The notes beneath the pieces were generated by a model. The model was given only the letters and a program-made list of their open reading frames with translations. It had not been told where the DNA came from and searched no databases. From the NCBI RefSeq assembly GCF_041228405.1, contig NZ_CP133888.1, positions 248,001 to 312,000 of the forward strand: DNA of 64,000 nucleotides, given 5' to 3'. Position numbers and translations under genes: made by a program. Shown piece after piece: positions 8,721 through 17,812 of the stretch; position 1 is the first letter of the stretch, and each line of letters starts with the position of its first letter. The stretch comes from Salinilacustrithrix flava (lineage in GTDB: Bacteria; Actinomycetota; Acidimicrobiia; Acidimicrobiales; Salinilacustritrichaceae).

Positions 8721-9098
8721 TGGCGACCTCGAAAGACGGCGGAGCGATCACAACGGGAATGCCCGACCAGGCACCAGCCCAGGCCGAACGTCTCAGCTGG
8801 CCTTCAGCGCCGAAGTACGCCCAATCGCCTCACAGCGGCCAACTGCGCTCGGAAGCGTCGCAGTGCCACGAACACCGAGAAACGGTTGGGACCGCTCGCC
8901 TCCCGTGCGACCCGCCGAGACGGGTCGACGGCACCGGCCGCAGGGGTGACTGTCTCAAAGTCCGAGACACCTCTCCGCCAGGCGGCGGTCGCCAATGCTT
9001 CGCAACTATCCACTCCGCACCGGTGGCTCGATCCGCGTAGGCCACAGCGAACCCATCGGAGAGTCGGCGCTGACCTTGATCCGCACCACACAGCCCAT
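8721..9098. other. Gap without a credible gene
   Basis: Only the inverted repeat at 8951-8969 stands out in these 378 bp. Open frames on both strands look random. Confidence 0.5.
8951..8969. repeat. 19-bp inverted repeat, copy 2
   Basis: TGTCTCAAAGTCCGAGACA has 6-bp perfect arms (TGTCTC/GAGACA) and a 7-bp centre. The length matches the copies at 654, 6547 and 13229. Confidence 0.6.
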
Positions 9099-9530
9099 TC
9101 AGACAGCCTCCGGCGGGTCTGTCGGCTCGAGCTCGAGCGCCCACCCGAGAATGGTTGAGTCATCGTCGGCCGGCTGCTCGGTGCAGTGAACAGAGAAGCG
9201 GAGCATCAGTCGAGCGGCGGCTTCGACGGATTCGACCAACTCGTCGATCGAGTCGGTGTAGAGCATGCGAGAGATCCTGGAGCCGGATTCCGGCTCGGCG
9301 TAGCCAGCGATCACCGACAGCAACCCGGGGGTCATAGCGAAGTCGACCTCGAGGGCGCGTAGTTGTTCGAGGCTCGGTTGGTCCGTGCCAGCCTCCCAAC
9401 CCCGGATCAGGAACGGCGAGGCACCGATCGCCTTCCCGACGTCCTCAACAGTCCTCGCTCCCCGGCCCTTGCGTATGGCAGCGGCGAAAGCTTGCCTCCG
9501 TGCTTCGGTCTCTGCATCTTGCGTGGTCAT
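9099..9530 (-). CDS. XRE-like HTH protein
   Basis: 143 residues from the ATG at 9528-9530. A helix-turn-helix spans roughly residues 12-60, with 'TVEDVGKAIGASPFLIRGWE' and 'QPSLEQLRALEVDF' typical of XRE/Cro folds. The C-terminal half ('SIDELVESVEAAARLMLRF') is helical and may mediate dimerisation. Frame extension upstream of this ATG lacks protein character. It is one of four XRE-type genes in the island; its target is unknown. Confidence 0.65.
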   Translation of the reverse strand: MTTQDAETEARRQAFAAAIRKGRGARTVEDVGKAIGASPFLIRGWEAGTDQPSLEQLRALEVDFAMTPGLLSVIAGYAEPESGSRISRMLYTDSIDELVESVEAAARLMLRFSVHCTEQPADDDSTILGWALELEPTDPPEAV

Positions 9531-9911
9531 CCTCAAAGCTCCTTGTCCGTCCTGTCCGCCCACGGGCGTGGGCAGGGTTGGCCCATGTGGCAGGCCGTCG
9601 CTTGCTGCGCTTGGGATCGCCACGCGGACCGCTCGGTCGCCGAGGTCCGGCAAAAACCCGAGACCGGCCGATGGGTGGAAGGTCTGGCCCGGTAGCTGGT
9701 CTGGACGTTCTCGGCCGTGCTGAACGAGGCTGGGCAGAGGCGTCGTGCTGCCTGGTATGGCTCAGCCGGCGATACGTCTCGTCGCGAGGCGACCCGGCGT
9801 CTTCGATATGGCCGGCGCCCCATGGCCCGCCGACCGGGGCCACGAGTGATGGATCACGTGCGGCCCGGCCCATGGGATCGACCGGTGTCGTCGGTGGAAC
9901 CCCACGCTCGA
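9531..9911. other. Gap without a credible gene
   Basis: 381 bp between the XRE-like gene and the hypothetical at 9912. I see no protein-like frame, repeat or clear hairpin. Confidence 0.45.
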
Positions 9912-10265
9912 TCAGTGAATCGTCGGCGTTTCGACTGTGGCCGCCTGGCGGATCAGCCGGTCGACACCCGCTGCGGCATCCAGCACCCCAACCAGGAATT
10001 TCAACTGGCGCTCGTTCGATTGCTGGATCTCTGTGCGCCGGCGGATGACGTCGATCTCGGTCTTCAGCTCTGGGAGCACCCGGGGATCCTCGAGTGCATC
10101 CAACAGCGCACCATCGGCCCTTTCGCGGATATAGGAGTTTGCGGCCTCCACGAATTCTGGGCGGCTCATCGCAAGGACTGCTGCTACGGCTTCATCAAGA
10201 TCGTGGTCGTAACACTCATTGAAGCGGTCGCTGACCTCTTGGTAACGCGAGTCTGAGGGGGACAT
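9912..10265 (-). CDS. Hypothetical helical protein
   Basis: 117 residues from the ATG at 10263-10265. The sequence is acidic and helix-rich, with 'RFNECYDHDLDEAVAAVLAM', 'FVEAANSYIRERADGALLDA' and a coiled-coil-like 'IDVIRRRTEIQQSNERQLKF'. There is no signal peptide, membrane segment or known motif. I do not recognise it. It lies between two regulators and the primase-helicase, in the part of the island that resembles a phage or plasmid replication region. Confidence 0.55.
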   Translation of the reverse strand: MSPSDSRYQEVSDRFNECYDHDLDEAVAAVLAMSRPEFVEAANSYIRERADGALLDALEDPRVLPELKTEIDVIRRRTEIQQSNERQLKFLVGVLDAAAGVDRLIRQAATVETPTIH

Positions 10266-10997
10266 AGATACCTGACCTTCTTGGGCCGTACACATTGGGG
10301 AGCCGCTCCTCTAGGGACGGCATGTCGTTTGTTCTTCGGTGTTCGTCAAGTGAACGTACGAAGCGGTTGACCCGATGTGAAGGCCCAATCTCGCCGGAAT
10401 CTCGTTTTCACAAGGAGTTAGAAATTGTCTTCGGCGGCGACCTTCCCGCGATGCCATATCGCCACGCACGGTGCTGGCACCGCGCCGGAATGTCGCGGTC
10501 GGGCGTTCGGGTCGCGTGTGATTGAGTCCGTCCTGGCGACGGATTGGATGTGACCTGCGCCGATGTCCCATCCGTCGGCGTCAGCCGACAAGACCCCGAC
10601 ACCGAGCACGGAGCTTGCACGATGGCACTCTCGACGCTCTCTTGGGACTGCCGGATATGACTGGCGGTGCCCTGCGCCTGTAGTGAGCAAGCACCGCACA
10701 AGACACCCCCTCCCCGGGGGGCAACCGGCCGTGGGTCACGTGGTCAGAGCGAGCACGCCCAGATGCCATGCATACGACGAAGCTCGCTGAATCTTGAGTG
10801 TTGTCTTCCCAGCAAACGGCCGTCCGATTGGCGTTGGAGAACCGAGGCGTTGCCCCAGACTGACCGACACCGATCTCACACGCCCCCTCTCTAGAGAGGG
10901 GGCGTTGTGTGATGGATCCGCCAGGATGGCCGTGACTGCTGCGTGGCGCTTTGACCTGGGTAAACGCGTCGTGCGTGGCGACCGTGGCCCTTGCGTG
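10266..10997. other. Long non-coding stretch downstream of the primase gene
   Basis: No convincing gene lies in these 732 bp. The part at 10320-10460 is AT-richer than its surroundings and could hold promoters or a replication origin, but I see no iterons. A strong hairpin at 10881-10904 closes the primase operon. Confidence 0.45.
10881..10904 (-). terminator. Perfect 24-bp palindrome, likely terminator of the primase operon
   Basis: The palindrome centres on CTCTAGAG with GC-rich outer arms (CGCCCC...GGGGCG). Four further base pairs (CACA/TGTG) follow after a one-base bulge. It sits about 95 bp past the primase stop codon. There is no U-tract, so an operator role is also possible. Confidence 0.5.
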
Positions 10998-12752
10998 TCA
11001 CGCAGCACCCTGATGGTGCGTGATATCTCCGTGGACCGTCGCCCGGTACACGTTCCGGCCGGTTGCGGGGTCCTTGCACTTCTCCACTCCGTCGCCGACC
11101 CGCAAGTCCAGAGCTCTGCGCATCCGCTCTATCTCCGCTTTGGTCGGGGAAGCGCCGTGCATCCGCTGGGCCAGTTGAGTCACATTCAGGGGCGCTGCGG
11201 ACGCAGCCAAGAGGACATCAACGTCTAGGGAAGGAATCAACCTCGTGGTCCCTGCCTTATGGTCGTGAAGAAGCTGCAGCCGACCCACCGACTCCCCCGG
11301 CTGCTTCACATGGATCAGTTCGACGGCTTCTGATCCTGGTTCGCCCCTGATAGAGAACACGCTTCCCGCCCCTGACGTGATCCACGTTGACCCATAGCTG
11401 TCATGGATCGAGTTCGATGCGGCGGAATTCTGAGCCGCCTTCCGGTTGTGATGAAGAACAAGCACTTCGACATCCTCCGCCAACAACGTTTGAACAACAT
11501 TGTTGACGGCCGCTCCCGCTTCCTCCGTGGACAACTGGAACGCCACGTCCTTCAACGAATCGATCACCACTGTCCCCGCCCCAATCGAGTGGGCCATTCG
11601 CGGTAGCGCCTCGAGGTCGGCATTGATCGGCCGGTCGAGCGGACCCCTCCAGACCATAATGCGCTCGAGGAACGGGCGATGCGACTCATCGACCAACCGT
11701 CGAAAGGACCGTTGAACTTGCTTTGGTCTGTCCGCAGCGATGTACAGCACGGGCCTCTCATCCGACACGACCGGCATCCCGAGAAACCCCGGGAGCGCAC
11801 CCAGACGTCCAAGCACCAACTGTTGGGCCAGCGTGGACTTTCCGACACCGGTCTGGCCAACGATGACCAGCGACTCGCCGGACGCCCAAGCCGCCCGCCC
11901 AGGAGTACCCCAGATCGCCGCCACATCCTCCTGGTCGTCGAGGAGGAACGACGCCCCGGAGACCAGTCGCGGACTCGACCATGGCCAGCCTTGAGCGGGC
12001 TCAGCACGAGGCAGGCCTTCCAGATCTGAGGCGGAGTGGGCCGTGAGCCAATCGCTCACGTCACCCTTCGGCGGTACCCCATCGAGCTCACGAATCTCGA
12101 CCGAGGCTGCGACCTTCGAGAGGCTGTCCGCCACGTCCTTGGCATGACGCCGTCCGACGTCGTCGTTATCGGGGATGACGATTACCTGCGCACCGTGAAA
12201 CCAGCGAGCGAACCCGGCGTCCCACTTGCCGGCCCCGCCGCTGTTGCAGGTTGCAGCGACGCCCACGGCGCGGAGCGCATCAACGTCCTTCTCGCCTTCC
12301 ACCACGTAGACCGGCAGCCCATCGCGCTGGGCTTGTAGAAGCTCTCGCAACCGGTAGGGAACCCGCTGTACATCGTTCAGCTTGTACACCCACTCTGTTC
12401 CGACCGGTCGCTTCTGCCGGAACCGCTTCGGCGCCATCCGCTCCACCACGTACAGGAGCTCGCCGTCTTCATCGAGGTACTCGTAACTCGCCACCGCCGA
12501 CGTCGGGACAGCCTGCGTTCCGAACAGGTCTCGCAACTCCAGACCGAGCCTTTCGAGCACCGCTGCCGTGTCACACCCGGCGTGACAGTGCAGGAGCACG
12601 CTGCCGTCTGTGCCGGTGCTTAGGGACAGACTCGGAGTGTGGTCGTCATGGGCAGGACACGAGGCCATCCACTCTGTGCCCGATTGCTTGGCGTTGGAGC
12701 CTCGGGCAGCGAGGCGTTCGAGCACGGCGTCGAGGGCGTTAGGCGACGACAT
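10998..12752 (-). CDS. Phage/plasmid-type primase-helicase (CHC2 zinc + TOPRIM + RecA-like)
   Basis: 584 residues. The N-terminus has a CHC2-like zinc motif (C32xxH35 ... C56xxxC60 around 'LLHCHAGC'). A TOPRIM domain follows, with 'VYVVEGEKDVDAL' and 'VIVIPDNDDVG'. A RecA/RepA-like ATPase comes next with Walker A 'VGQTGVGKST', Walker B-like 'TVVIDSLKD' and a 'LVLHHNRK' motif. The order primase-TOPRIM-ATPase is that of replicative primase-helicases of phages and integrative plasmids, so part of the island replicates or once replicated on its own. The start codon overlaps the upstream small gene by 14 bp (12,739-12,752), implying coupling. A palindrome at 10,881-10,904 probably terminates the transcript. 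Confidence 0.88.
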   Translation of the reverse strand: MSSPNALDAVLERLAARGSNAKQSGTEWMASCPAHDDHTPSLSLSTGTDGSVLLHCHAGCDTAAVLERLGLELRDLFGTQAVPTSAVASYEYLDEDGELLYVVERMAPKRFRQKRPVGTEWVYKLNDVQRVPYRLRELLQAQRDGLPVYVVEGEKDVDALRAVGVAATCNSGGAGKWDAGFARWFHGAQVIVIPDNDDVGRRHAKDVADSLSKVAASVEIRELDGVPPKGDVSDWLTAHSASDLEGLPRAEPAQGWPWSSPRLVSGASFLLDDQEDVAAIWGTPGRAAWASGESLVIVGQTGVGKSTLAQQLVLGRLGALPGFLGMPVVSDERPVLYIAADRPKQVQRSFRRLVDESHRPFLERIMVWRGPLDRPINADLEALPRMAHSIGAGTVVIDSLKDVAFQLSTEEAGAAVNNVVQTLLAEDVEVLVLHHNRKAAQNSAASNSIHDSYGSTWITSGAGSVFSIRGEPGSEAVELIHVKQPGESVGRLQLLHDHKAGTTRLIPSLDVDVLLAASAAPLNVTQLAQRMHGASPTKAEIERMRRALDLRVGDGVEKCKDPATGRNVYRATVHGDITHHQGAA

Positions 12753-13119
12753 TGCCGGCCTCCTCGGACACGTCGAGGCGCTCCTGTTCGACTACAGGGA
12801 CCTGCGCGGCAGTAGCGCCGAGCGGTACGGAACTGGATCCGTCAACGACGCAGAAGCGGCTGAAGACGCCGACTTCGTCGTCGCTGAGACGCCGGTGCAC
12901 CGCCTGCCAGCCGGGACCTGCGACCAGACCACGACGGATTCGGCTAGCAGTCGAGCTCGCTGTGTTTGCGGACGGGTACCGGCCGACCAGAGCCCACGTG
13001 TTCGGATTGTGCCTGAGGTCTTCAAGCCGTAGACGCAGGCTCGACCGCCGCGGGCCTGGGGGCGGTGGATCGCCCCAAACGACGGTGAGGGACGCTTCGG
13101 GATGAGAGTTGTTGTGCAT
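12739..13119 (-). CDS. Small protein upstream of and overlapping the primase gene
   Basis: 126 residues from the ATG at 13117-13119. The core 'NTWALVGRYPSANTASSTAS' followed by 'RIRRGLVAGPGWQAVHRRLS' resembles short proteins found beside replication genes of actinophages and integrative plasmids; I know of no function. The Ser/Thr-rich 'TASSTASRIRRG' segment followed by a Trp is characteristic. Its last 14 bp overlap the primase-helicase start, so the two are translated together. The frame extends 65 codons upstream but that part is not protein-like and contains the inverted repeat at 13229. Confidence 0.6.
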   Translation of the reverse strand: MHNNSHPEASLTVVWGDPPPPGPRRSSLRLRLEDLRHNPNTWALVGRYPSANTASSTASRIRRGLVAGPGWQAVHRRLSDDEVGVFSRFCVVDGSSSVPLGATAAQVPVVEQERLDVSEEAGNVVA

Positions 13120-13442
13120 GACCTGAAGGACGGCAGGGACCGCGTCAGGTTCCACGTTCCCTGCGTTGGCGGTTTCCCTGCTCACCAGCGGTTTCGGCGG
13201 GCGCAGCGTGCGTTCGCCCTGGTCAGGCTGTCTCAAAACCTGAGACAACGGCACGGATTGACACCGAAGGAGCAGGCGTCGTGCCTTGTCCCGCAGCACC
13301 ATGCGATGCGGCAACGCATCCCCGACTCCAGCCCGCGACCGCAGTCCATCACACCCGAGACCGCCACTCCTTGAGTAGCAGGGCCGCCTTCTGTGGGTGG
13401 CCCGCTCGCTCGAGCCAGTCCGCGACGACTTCGACGGACTTC
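13120..13442. other. Gap with one copy of the inverted repeat
   Basis: 323 bp with no credible gene; the 19-bp repeat at 13229-13247 lies in its middle, about 200 bp before the recombinase fossil. Confidence 0.45.
13229..13247. repeat. 19-bp inverted repeat, copy 3
   Basis: TGTCTCAAAACCTGAGACA has perfect 7-bp arms and a 5-bp spacer, identical in arms to copy 1 at 654-672. Confidence 0.6.
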
Positions 13443-14147
13443 CGTCCGATAGAGGTGACCATCAGGGACCGCACCTACCGGCGGGCCGTCGTGGTCTCCG
13501 ACTGCTTCGCGCCGATCCTGGACCGTGACACCCATCGACTAGTGACCGAGCGGGACCAGCCCAGTGCCACGACAACCACTCGGAGCGCCAAGTCGTCTGC
13601 GTCGAGCATTTCCACCACGACATCCGCACCGACCACGTCCATGCCAGACCCAGAGCCGGCACCCATTGCGGAGGCTTCAGCGCCAGCACCTGCATCGGCT
13701 CCAGCGCCGCCGCCCGAACCCGCTCCGACTGCGCCACCGGTGCCGGCACCGGCTCCGGCTCCGACCGCGGCTCCACCACCGGCTCAGGTCTCGACGATGA
13801 CCGAAACCATCCATCTCAACGATCCGCGGACCCGTGATCCCTCCCAGCCTTGCAAGGGCGGTGGGGGCTACGACGACCTGTACGTCGGACAGCAGATGTC
13901 GCTGACCAACGAATCGGGCTCCATCGTCGCCCTCGGCCGGATCGACAGTGCCGAGCACGTTGACGGGCGCACCGAACAGATCGGCGAAGGCACTTGCACC
14001 TTCTACAACTGCCTGTTTCACTTCATCATCCGAGAGATCCCGCAGCGTGCGTTCTACGAGGTGCATGCGGCAGGTCGTGGAGGGCCGACCTACTCCCACG
14101 GTGATCTGAACGCAGCAGGATGGCGCGTCCAGCACCACATCGGCTGA
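13443..14147 (+). pseudogene. Chimeric frame: serine-recombinase fragment joined to a secreted-protein domain
   Basis: One uninterrupted frame changes identity midway. The first ~35 codons read 'VTIRDRTYRR', 'AVVVSDCFAPILDRDTHRLV', matching 'GDRSYRGDVVARDCFPAILD' of the recombinase at 22,463. From about 13,560 it becomes a Ser/Thr then Ala/Pro-rich linker and a C-terminal domain with 'CKGGGGYDDLYVGQQMSL', paired cysteines in 'GTCTFYNCLF' and a closing 'AAGWRVQHHIG'. That domain occurs in secreted or lipid-anchored actinobacterial proteins of unknown function. No signal peptide is left, so the secreted gene probably lost its 5' end when a recombinase-linked rearrangement joined the two. ATG codons at 13,641 or 13,797 could still start a cytosolic product. 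Confidence 0.6.
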
Positions 14148-14435
14148 TGTGTCGGCCGCTACCCGCGCCTGCTCGCCAAGCAAGGGACCCCCATCGCCTT
14201 CGTAGCCGCATGAGACGGGTGGGCCGATGGCATCGGATACGTCGATCCCCGCCTGGGACTCCAAGGAACTTGTCCACGTCGCTGGGGACTCGCCGTTGCG
14301 CCGCCGCTACCGACACTCGACCGAGCCAAGAAGCCGAAGCTAGGACCACAACACGGTCACCCAGCCATCGCCGCGCGCTGTCCACCGCAGCAAGCTTCCA
14401 GCGACTGCAAGATGAAACAGTCGTACGGTCGATGG

Positions 14436-15866
14436 ATGAGCAGCCGTGCGGCGATCTACACCAGGATCTCCCGTGACCCAGTCGGCACCGGGTTGGGCGT
14501 CGCTCGCCAAGAAGCGGAGTGCCGGGATCTGGCGGCCCGGATCGGCGCGCAGGTCGTGCGGGTCTATGTCGATGACGACTACTCGGCGTTCTCTGGCACC
14601 CGGCGTCCGGCGTTCGAGCAGATGCTCGAGGACGTGAAAGCCGGGCTGGTCGACGTGGTCATCGCGTGGCACCCCGACCGGCTCTACCGGCGTCAGCGTG
14701 ATCTGTTGCCCTTCATCGACACGGTGCAGGCCGCCGGCGTGCAGGTGGCCACGGTGGCAGCAGGGAACATGGACCTGTCGACCGCGTCGGGGCGGATGGT
14801 GGCGAGGGTGGTTGGTGCTGCTGCCGAGCACGAGTCGGAACGCAAGTCGGAGCGATTGCAGCTCAAGCATGCGGAGTTGGCGCGCCGGGGGCGGTGGGCG
14901 GGTGGGGCGACGCCGTACGGGTTCCGGTACGTGGGTGACGGAATGCTCGAGATCGAACCCGAGCAGGCGGCGATCATCCGCGAAGCGGCCGAGCGGGTCC
15001 TCCAAGGCCAGACGCTTCACTCGATCTGCAAGAACTTGAGCACCCGGCAGATCGGGACCGCCCGGGGTGGGGTGTGGCGAGTGTCCACCCTCGCCAACAC
15101 GCTGACCATGCCCTCGGTGTTCGGCTTTCGAATCTGGCGAGGTGAACTGTTCCAGGGCGTGTGGCAGCCGATCCTGGATCGCGAAACCGTCGAGAGGCTG
15201 ACGGTGATCATCCGGAACCCTGCACGGAAACGCACCGTGCCCTCCGGCGTCGCACTGCTCATCGGCGGCCGGCTTCGGTGCGGACGCTGCGGCCATCCCC
15301 TCGTCTCTGCATGGGCGGGGCCACGTCCTCGGGTCTACGTCTGCAAGCAGCCGCCGGATGGCCGCGGCTGCGGCTCGTTGTCCATCGTGGCCGAGAAGGT
15401 GGAGGCAACGATCAAGCAACAGGTTCTTTCCGTACTCGACAGCCCGGCACGAGAAGCCCTGATCCTGACCACAAAGTTGGACCAGGAGGCCGCCAAGAAC
15501 CTCGTCTACGCCGAAGCTCTCCTGCGCGAACTGACCGGTCGATACGCCGACGGTGAACTCACGACAATGGAGTGGCGTACCTGCCGGCAGGTGCTCACGC
15601 ACGACATCGAAACCGCACGCGCTGGGCTCGCGAAGGACCGAGCGTTCAATGCGCTCGCCGACCTGCCGACATCGTCGGGGGAACTGGAAGCCGCGTGGGC
15701 GACCTGGAGTCTGGAACGGCGCCGTCAGGTCGTCGACGCGGTGATCGACCACACCACGATCCGGCCGTCATCGAAATCCACCGGAGGACGGTTCGACCCC
15801 ACCCGAGTCACCGACGGCATCTGCTGGATCCACCGGGACTTCGGCTCGGTCCCGCACGCGGGCTGA
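14436..15866 (+). CDS. Large serine recombinase R1
   Basis: 476 residues. The resolvase domain starts at once with 'AAIYTRIS', whose Ser is the nucleophile, and keeps the arginine motif 'WHPDRLYRRQRD'. A recombinase domain follows ('GRWAGGATPYGFRYVG'), then a zinc ribbon with CGRCG and 'YVCKQPPDGRGCGSL', and a long coiled-coil region ending 'FDPTRVTDGICW'. Such enzymes integrate, excise or invert DNA by double-strand exchange at att sites. The ATG at 14436 is preceded by TACGGT (14424-14429) six bases upstream, a leaderless-type promoter. It heads a same-strand series: YccF gene, R2, R3 and a small HTH gene. All catalytic residues I can check are present, so it may be active. Confidence 0.9.
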   Translation: MSSRAAIYTRISRDPVGTGLGVARQEAECRDLAARIGAQVVRVYVDDDYSAFSGTRRPAFEQMLEDVKAGLVDVVIAWHPDRLYRRQRDLLPFIDTVQAAGVQVATVAAGNMDLSTASGRMVARVVGAAAEHESERKSERLQLKHAELARRGRWAGGATPYGFRYVGDGMLEIEPEQAAIIREAAERVLQGQTLHSICKNLSTRQIGTARGGVWRVSTLANTLTMPSVFGFRIWRGELFQGVWQPILDRETVERLTVIIRNPARKRTVPSGVALLIGGRLRCGRCGHPLVSAWAGPRPRVYVCKQPPDGRGCGSLSIVAEKVEATIKQQVLSVLDSPAREALILTTKLDQEAAKNLVYAEALLRELTGRYADGELTTMEWRTCRQVLTHDIETARAGLAKDRAFNALADLPTSSGELEAAWATWSLERRRQVVDAVIDHTTIRPSSKSTGGRFDPTRVTDGICWIHRDFGSVPHAG

Positions 15867-15929
15867 GAGCGCGCACTCCAGCGAGGTCCAACCCTCGGTT
15901 GCGTTCGTATTCGTCGATACGGTCGACCC

Positions 15930-16355
15930 ATGCGCACCATCGGCAACATCTTGTGGCTGATCTTGGCCGGCGTCTGGCTCGCGATTGGCTACGCCATCGC
16001 GGGGCTGGTCCTGCTGGTCACCATCGTGGGCATTCCTTTCGGGCTCCAGTCGTTCAAGCTCGCCGGCTATTCGCTGTGGCCCTTCGGGCGGGTGGTCGTG
16101 CGTGACCCAGACGCCAGCGGGGCGCTCGGGTTGATCGGCAACGTGTTGTGGTTCGTGTTGGCCGGTTGGTGGCTCGCCCTTGCCCACGTGGCCACCGGCA
16201 TCGCACTCATCATCACGATCATTGGCATCCCGCTTGGCGTGGCCAACTTCAAGTTGGCATTGCTGGCCCTCGTCCCGTTCGGAAAGACAGTTGTCCCCCT
16301 CGACGACATCGGCGGACGCGACATCTACATGCGAGGACCAGAGCCGGTCCGCTGA
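15930..16355 (+). CDS. YccF domain-containing membrane protein
   Basis: 141 residues made of two related halves. Each begins 'GNxLWxxLAGxWLAxxxxxxG', continues with a hydrophobic helix and 'TIVGIPFGLQSFKLA' or 'TIIGIPLGVANFKLA', and ends 'WPFGRxV' or 'VPFGKTV'. This is the duplicated YccF inner-membrane domain; function is unknown. About four membrane segments are expected. The ATG lies six bases after TACGGT (15918-15923), a leaderless-type promoter with TTGCGT near 15898. A hairpin at 16376-16401 follows. It is an ordinary-looking gene caught between two recombinases. Confidence 0.85.
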   Translation: MRTIGNILWLILAGVWLAIGYAIAGLVLLVTIVGIPFGLQSFKLAGYSLWPFGRVVVRDPDASGALGLIGNVLWFVLAGWWLALAHVATGIALIITIIGIPLGVANFKLALLALVPFGKTVVPLDDIGGRDIYMRGPEPVR

Positions 16356-16375
16356 ACCTTGCCCCACGGGAGGCG

Positions 16376-16401
16376 GGCGTCGTCATTGCTGCGACGACGC
16401 C
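16376..16401 (+). terminator. Hairpin after the YccF gene
   Basis: GGCGTCGTC and GACGACGCC form a 9-bp perfect stem with an 8-base loop, 20 bp after the YccF stop codon. It is a probable terminator. Confidence 0.55.
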
Positions 16402-16528
16402 GCTCATCCCTGTTCCGAGCACGGTCCCTGTCTGCGTGTTTGGACGTGGAGGACAGTGACCGAGGGAGCCGACGGACGCAGCAGACGGCCCCTATCGGAG
16501 AGCCCGGTCCGGGCGTACCGTCCATCCA

Positions 16529-17788
16529 GTGACCGCATCGCGGGCTGGCATCTACACACGGACGTCTCGAAGCCCGCTGGGTGACGGCGGCGGCTGCGCC
16601 CGCCAGGAAGTCGAGTGTCGCCGCCTTGCCCACGCCGCAGGGGTTGCCGTTGTCGAGGTGTACGAGGAAGGTGACGTCTCAGCCTTCGGTCTGCGTCCAC
16701 GGCCGGAGTTCGCCCGCCTGCTCACCGACATCGCTTCGCACCGGATTGACATGGTCATCGCATGGCATCCGGACCGGATCTACCGTCGACAACGAGACCT
16801 GGTGCCCTTCATCGACACGGTTCAGGCTGCAGGCGCCTCGGTCGCCACCGTGGAGACCGGTGAGCTGGACCTGGCATCACCGTCAGGGCGGATGGTCGCT
16901 CGCATTGTCGGAGCACTGGCCGAGCACGAGTCGGAACGCCGAGCGGAGCGGCTGCGTTTCAAGCACGAAGAACTGGCCCGGGCTGGCAGGTGGCCGGGCG
17001 GCAAGCGCCCGTACGGGTACCGCTACGTCGGTGACGGAATGCTCCAAGTCGTCCCCGAGGAGGCTTTGATCATCCGGGAGGCCGCCGACCGGCTCATCGG
17101 CGGGGAGTCCGTGTCCTCGGTCTGCCGGGACCTCACCCGACGCGATGTCCCGACGGCCAAGGGTGGCCTCTGGTATCCCGACACGCTTGTCGGGGTACTG
17201 ACGAAACCGTCGGTGTACGGGTACCGGATGCTTGGCGGCGAGCCGACCCGCGGTGTGTGGGAACCGATTCTCGACAAGGCCACGGTCGACCAGATCACCG
17301 AACTCACCGCCCGACTGCCCGATCTGGCAACCAGCGCCAAACTCCTGTGCAGCCTTCTGCGGTGCGGCCGGTGCGGGTCAACGCTCAAGTCCTCGGGCCG
17401 CAACGCCTACATGTGCAGAAGACCCCCGGAAGGGCGAGGTTGCGGGACGCTCTGGATCACCTCCAGCCGAGCCGACGCAGCCGTCCTGCTCGAGGTCTGC
17501 GAGCGACTCGGCACCGACCACCATGCCCGGACGAGCCGGGGACTCCTCGCCCGGCCATCCAGTCGATCGAAAGCGCAACCCGGCACTGGTCAGACCCTGG
17601 ACGACCCCGCCACGTGGCGCGCGCCGGTCTCGATGACCGGTGATGGGAGCGACTGGACCGTCAACGAGCAGCGACTCGCTATCCGGTCCGTTGTTGACCG
17701 AATCGTCGTTCGGCCCGCTGCCCAACAAGGCGGCCGCTTCGATCCGTCTCGGGTCACCGACGGCATCGTGTGGCGGGAACCGTCGTAG
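16529..17788 (+). CDS. Large serine recombinase R2, shortened coiled-coil region
   Basis: 419 residues from a GTG preceded by TACCGT (16516-16521). The catalytic 'AGIYTRTS' Ser and 'WHPDRIYRRQRD' arginines are intact. The recombinase domain ('GRWPGGKRPYGYRYVG') and zinc ribbon (CGRCG ... 'YMCRRPPEGRGCGTL') are present, and the tail ends 'FDPSRVTDGIVW'. After the ribbon only about 60 residues with little coiled-coil character separate it from the tail, against about 110 in R1 and R3. In serine integrases this region controls which att sites can pair, so R2 may have altered directionality or be inactive. It is a close paralogue of R1 and ends 24 bp before R3, so R2 and R3 are one operon. Confidence 0.88.
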   Translation: MTASRAGIYTRTSRSPLGDGGGCARQEVECRRLAHAAGVAVVEVYEEGDVSAFGLRPRPEFARLLTDIASHRIDMVIAWHPDRIYRRQRDLVPFIDTVQAAGASVATVETGELDLASPSGRMVARIVGALAEHESERRAERLRFKHEELARAGRWPGGKRPYGYRYVGDGMLQVVPEEALIIREAADRLIGGESVSSVCRDLTRRDVPTAKGGLWYPDTLVGVLTKPSVYGYRMLGGEPTRGVWEPILDKATVDQITELTARLPDLATSAKLLCSLLRCGRCGSTLKSSGRNAYMCRRPPEGRGCGTLWITSSRADAAVLLEVCERLGTDHHARTSRGLLARPSSRSKAQPGTGQTLDDPATWRAPVSMTGDGSDWTVNEQRLAIRSVVDRIVVRPAAQQGGRFDPSRVTDGIVWREPS

Positions 17789-17812
17789 ACGCCCTCGGAT
17801 CGGGTCAGCGCT

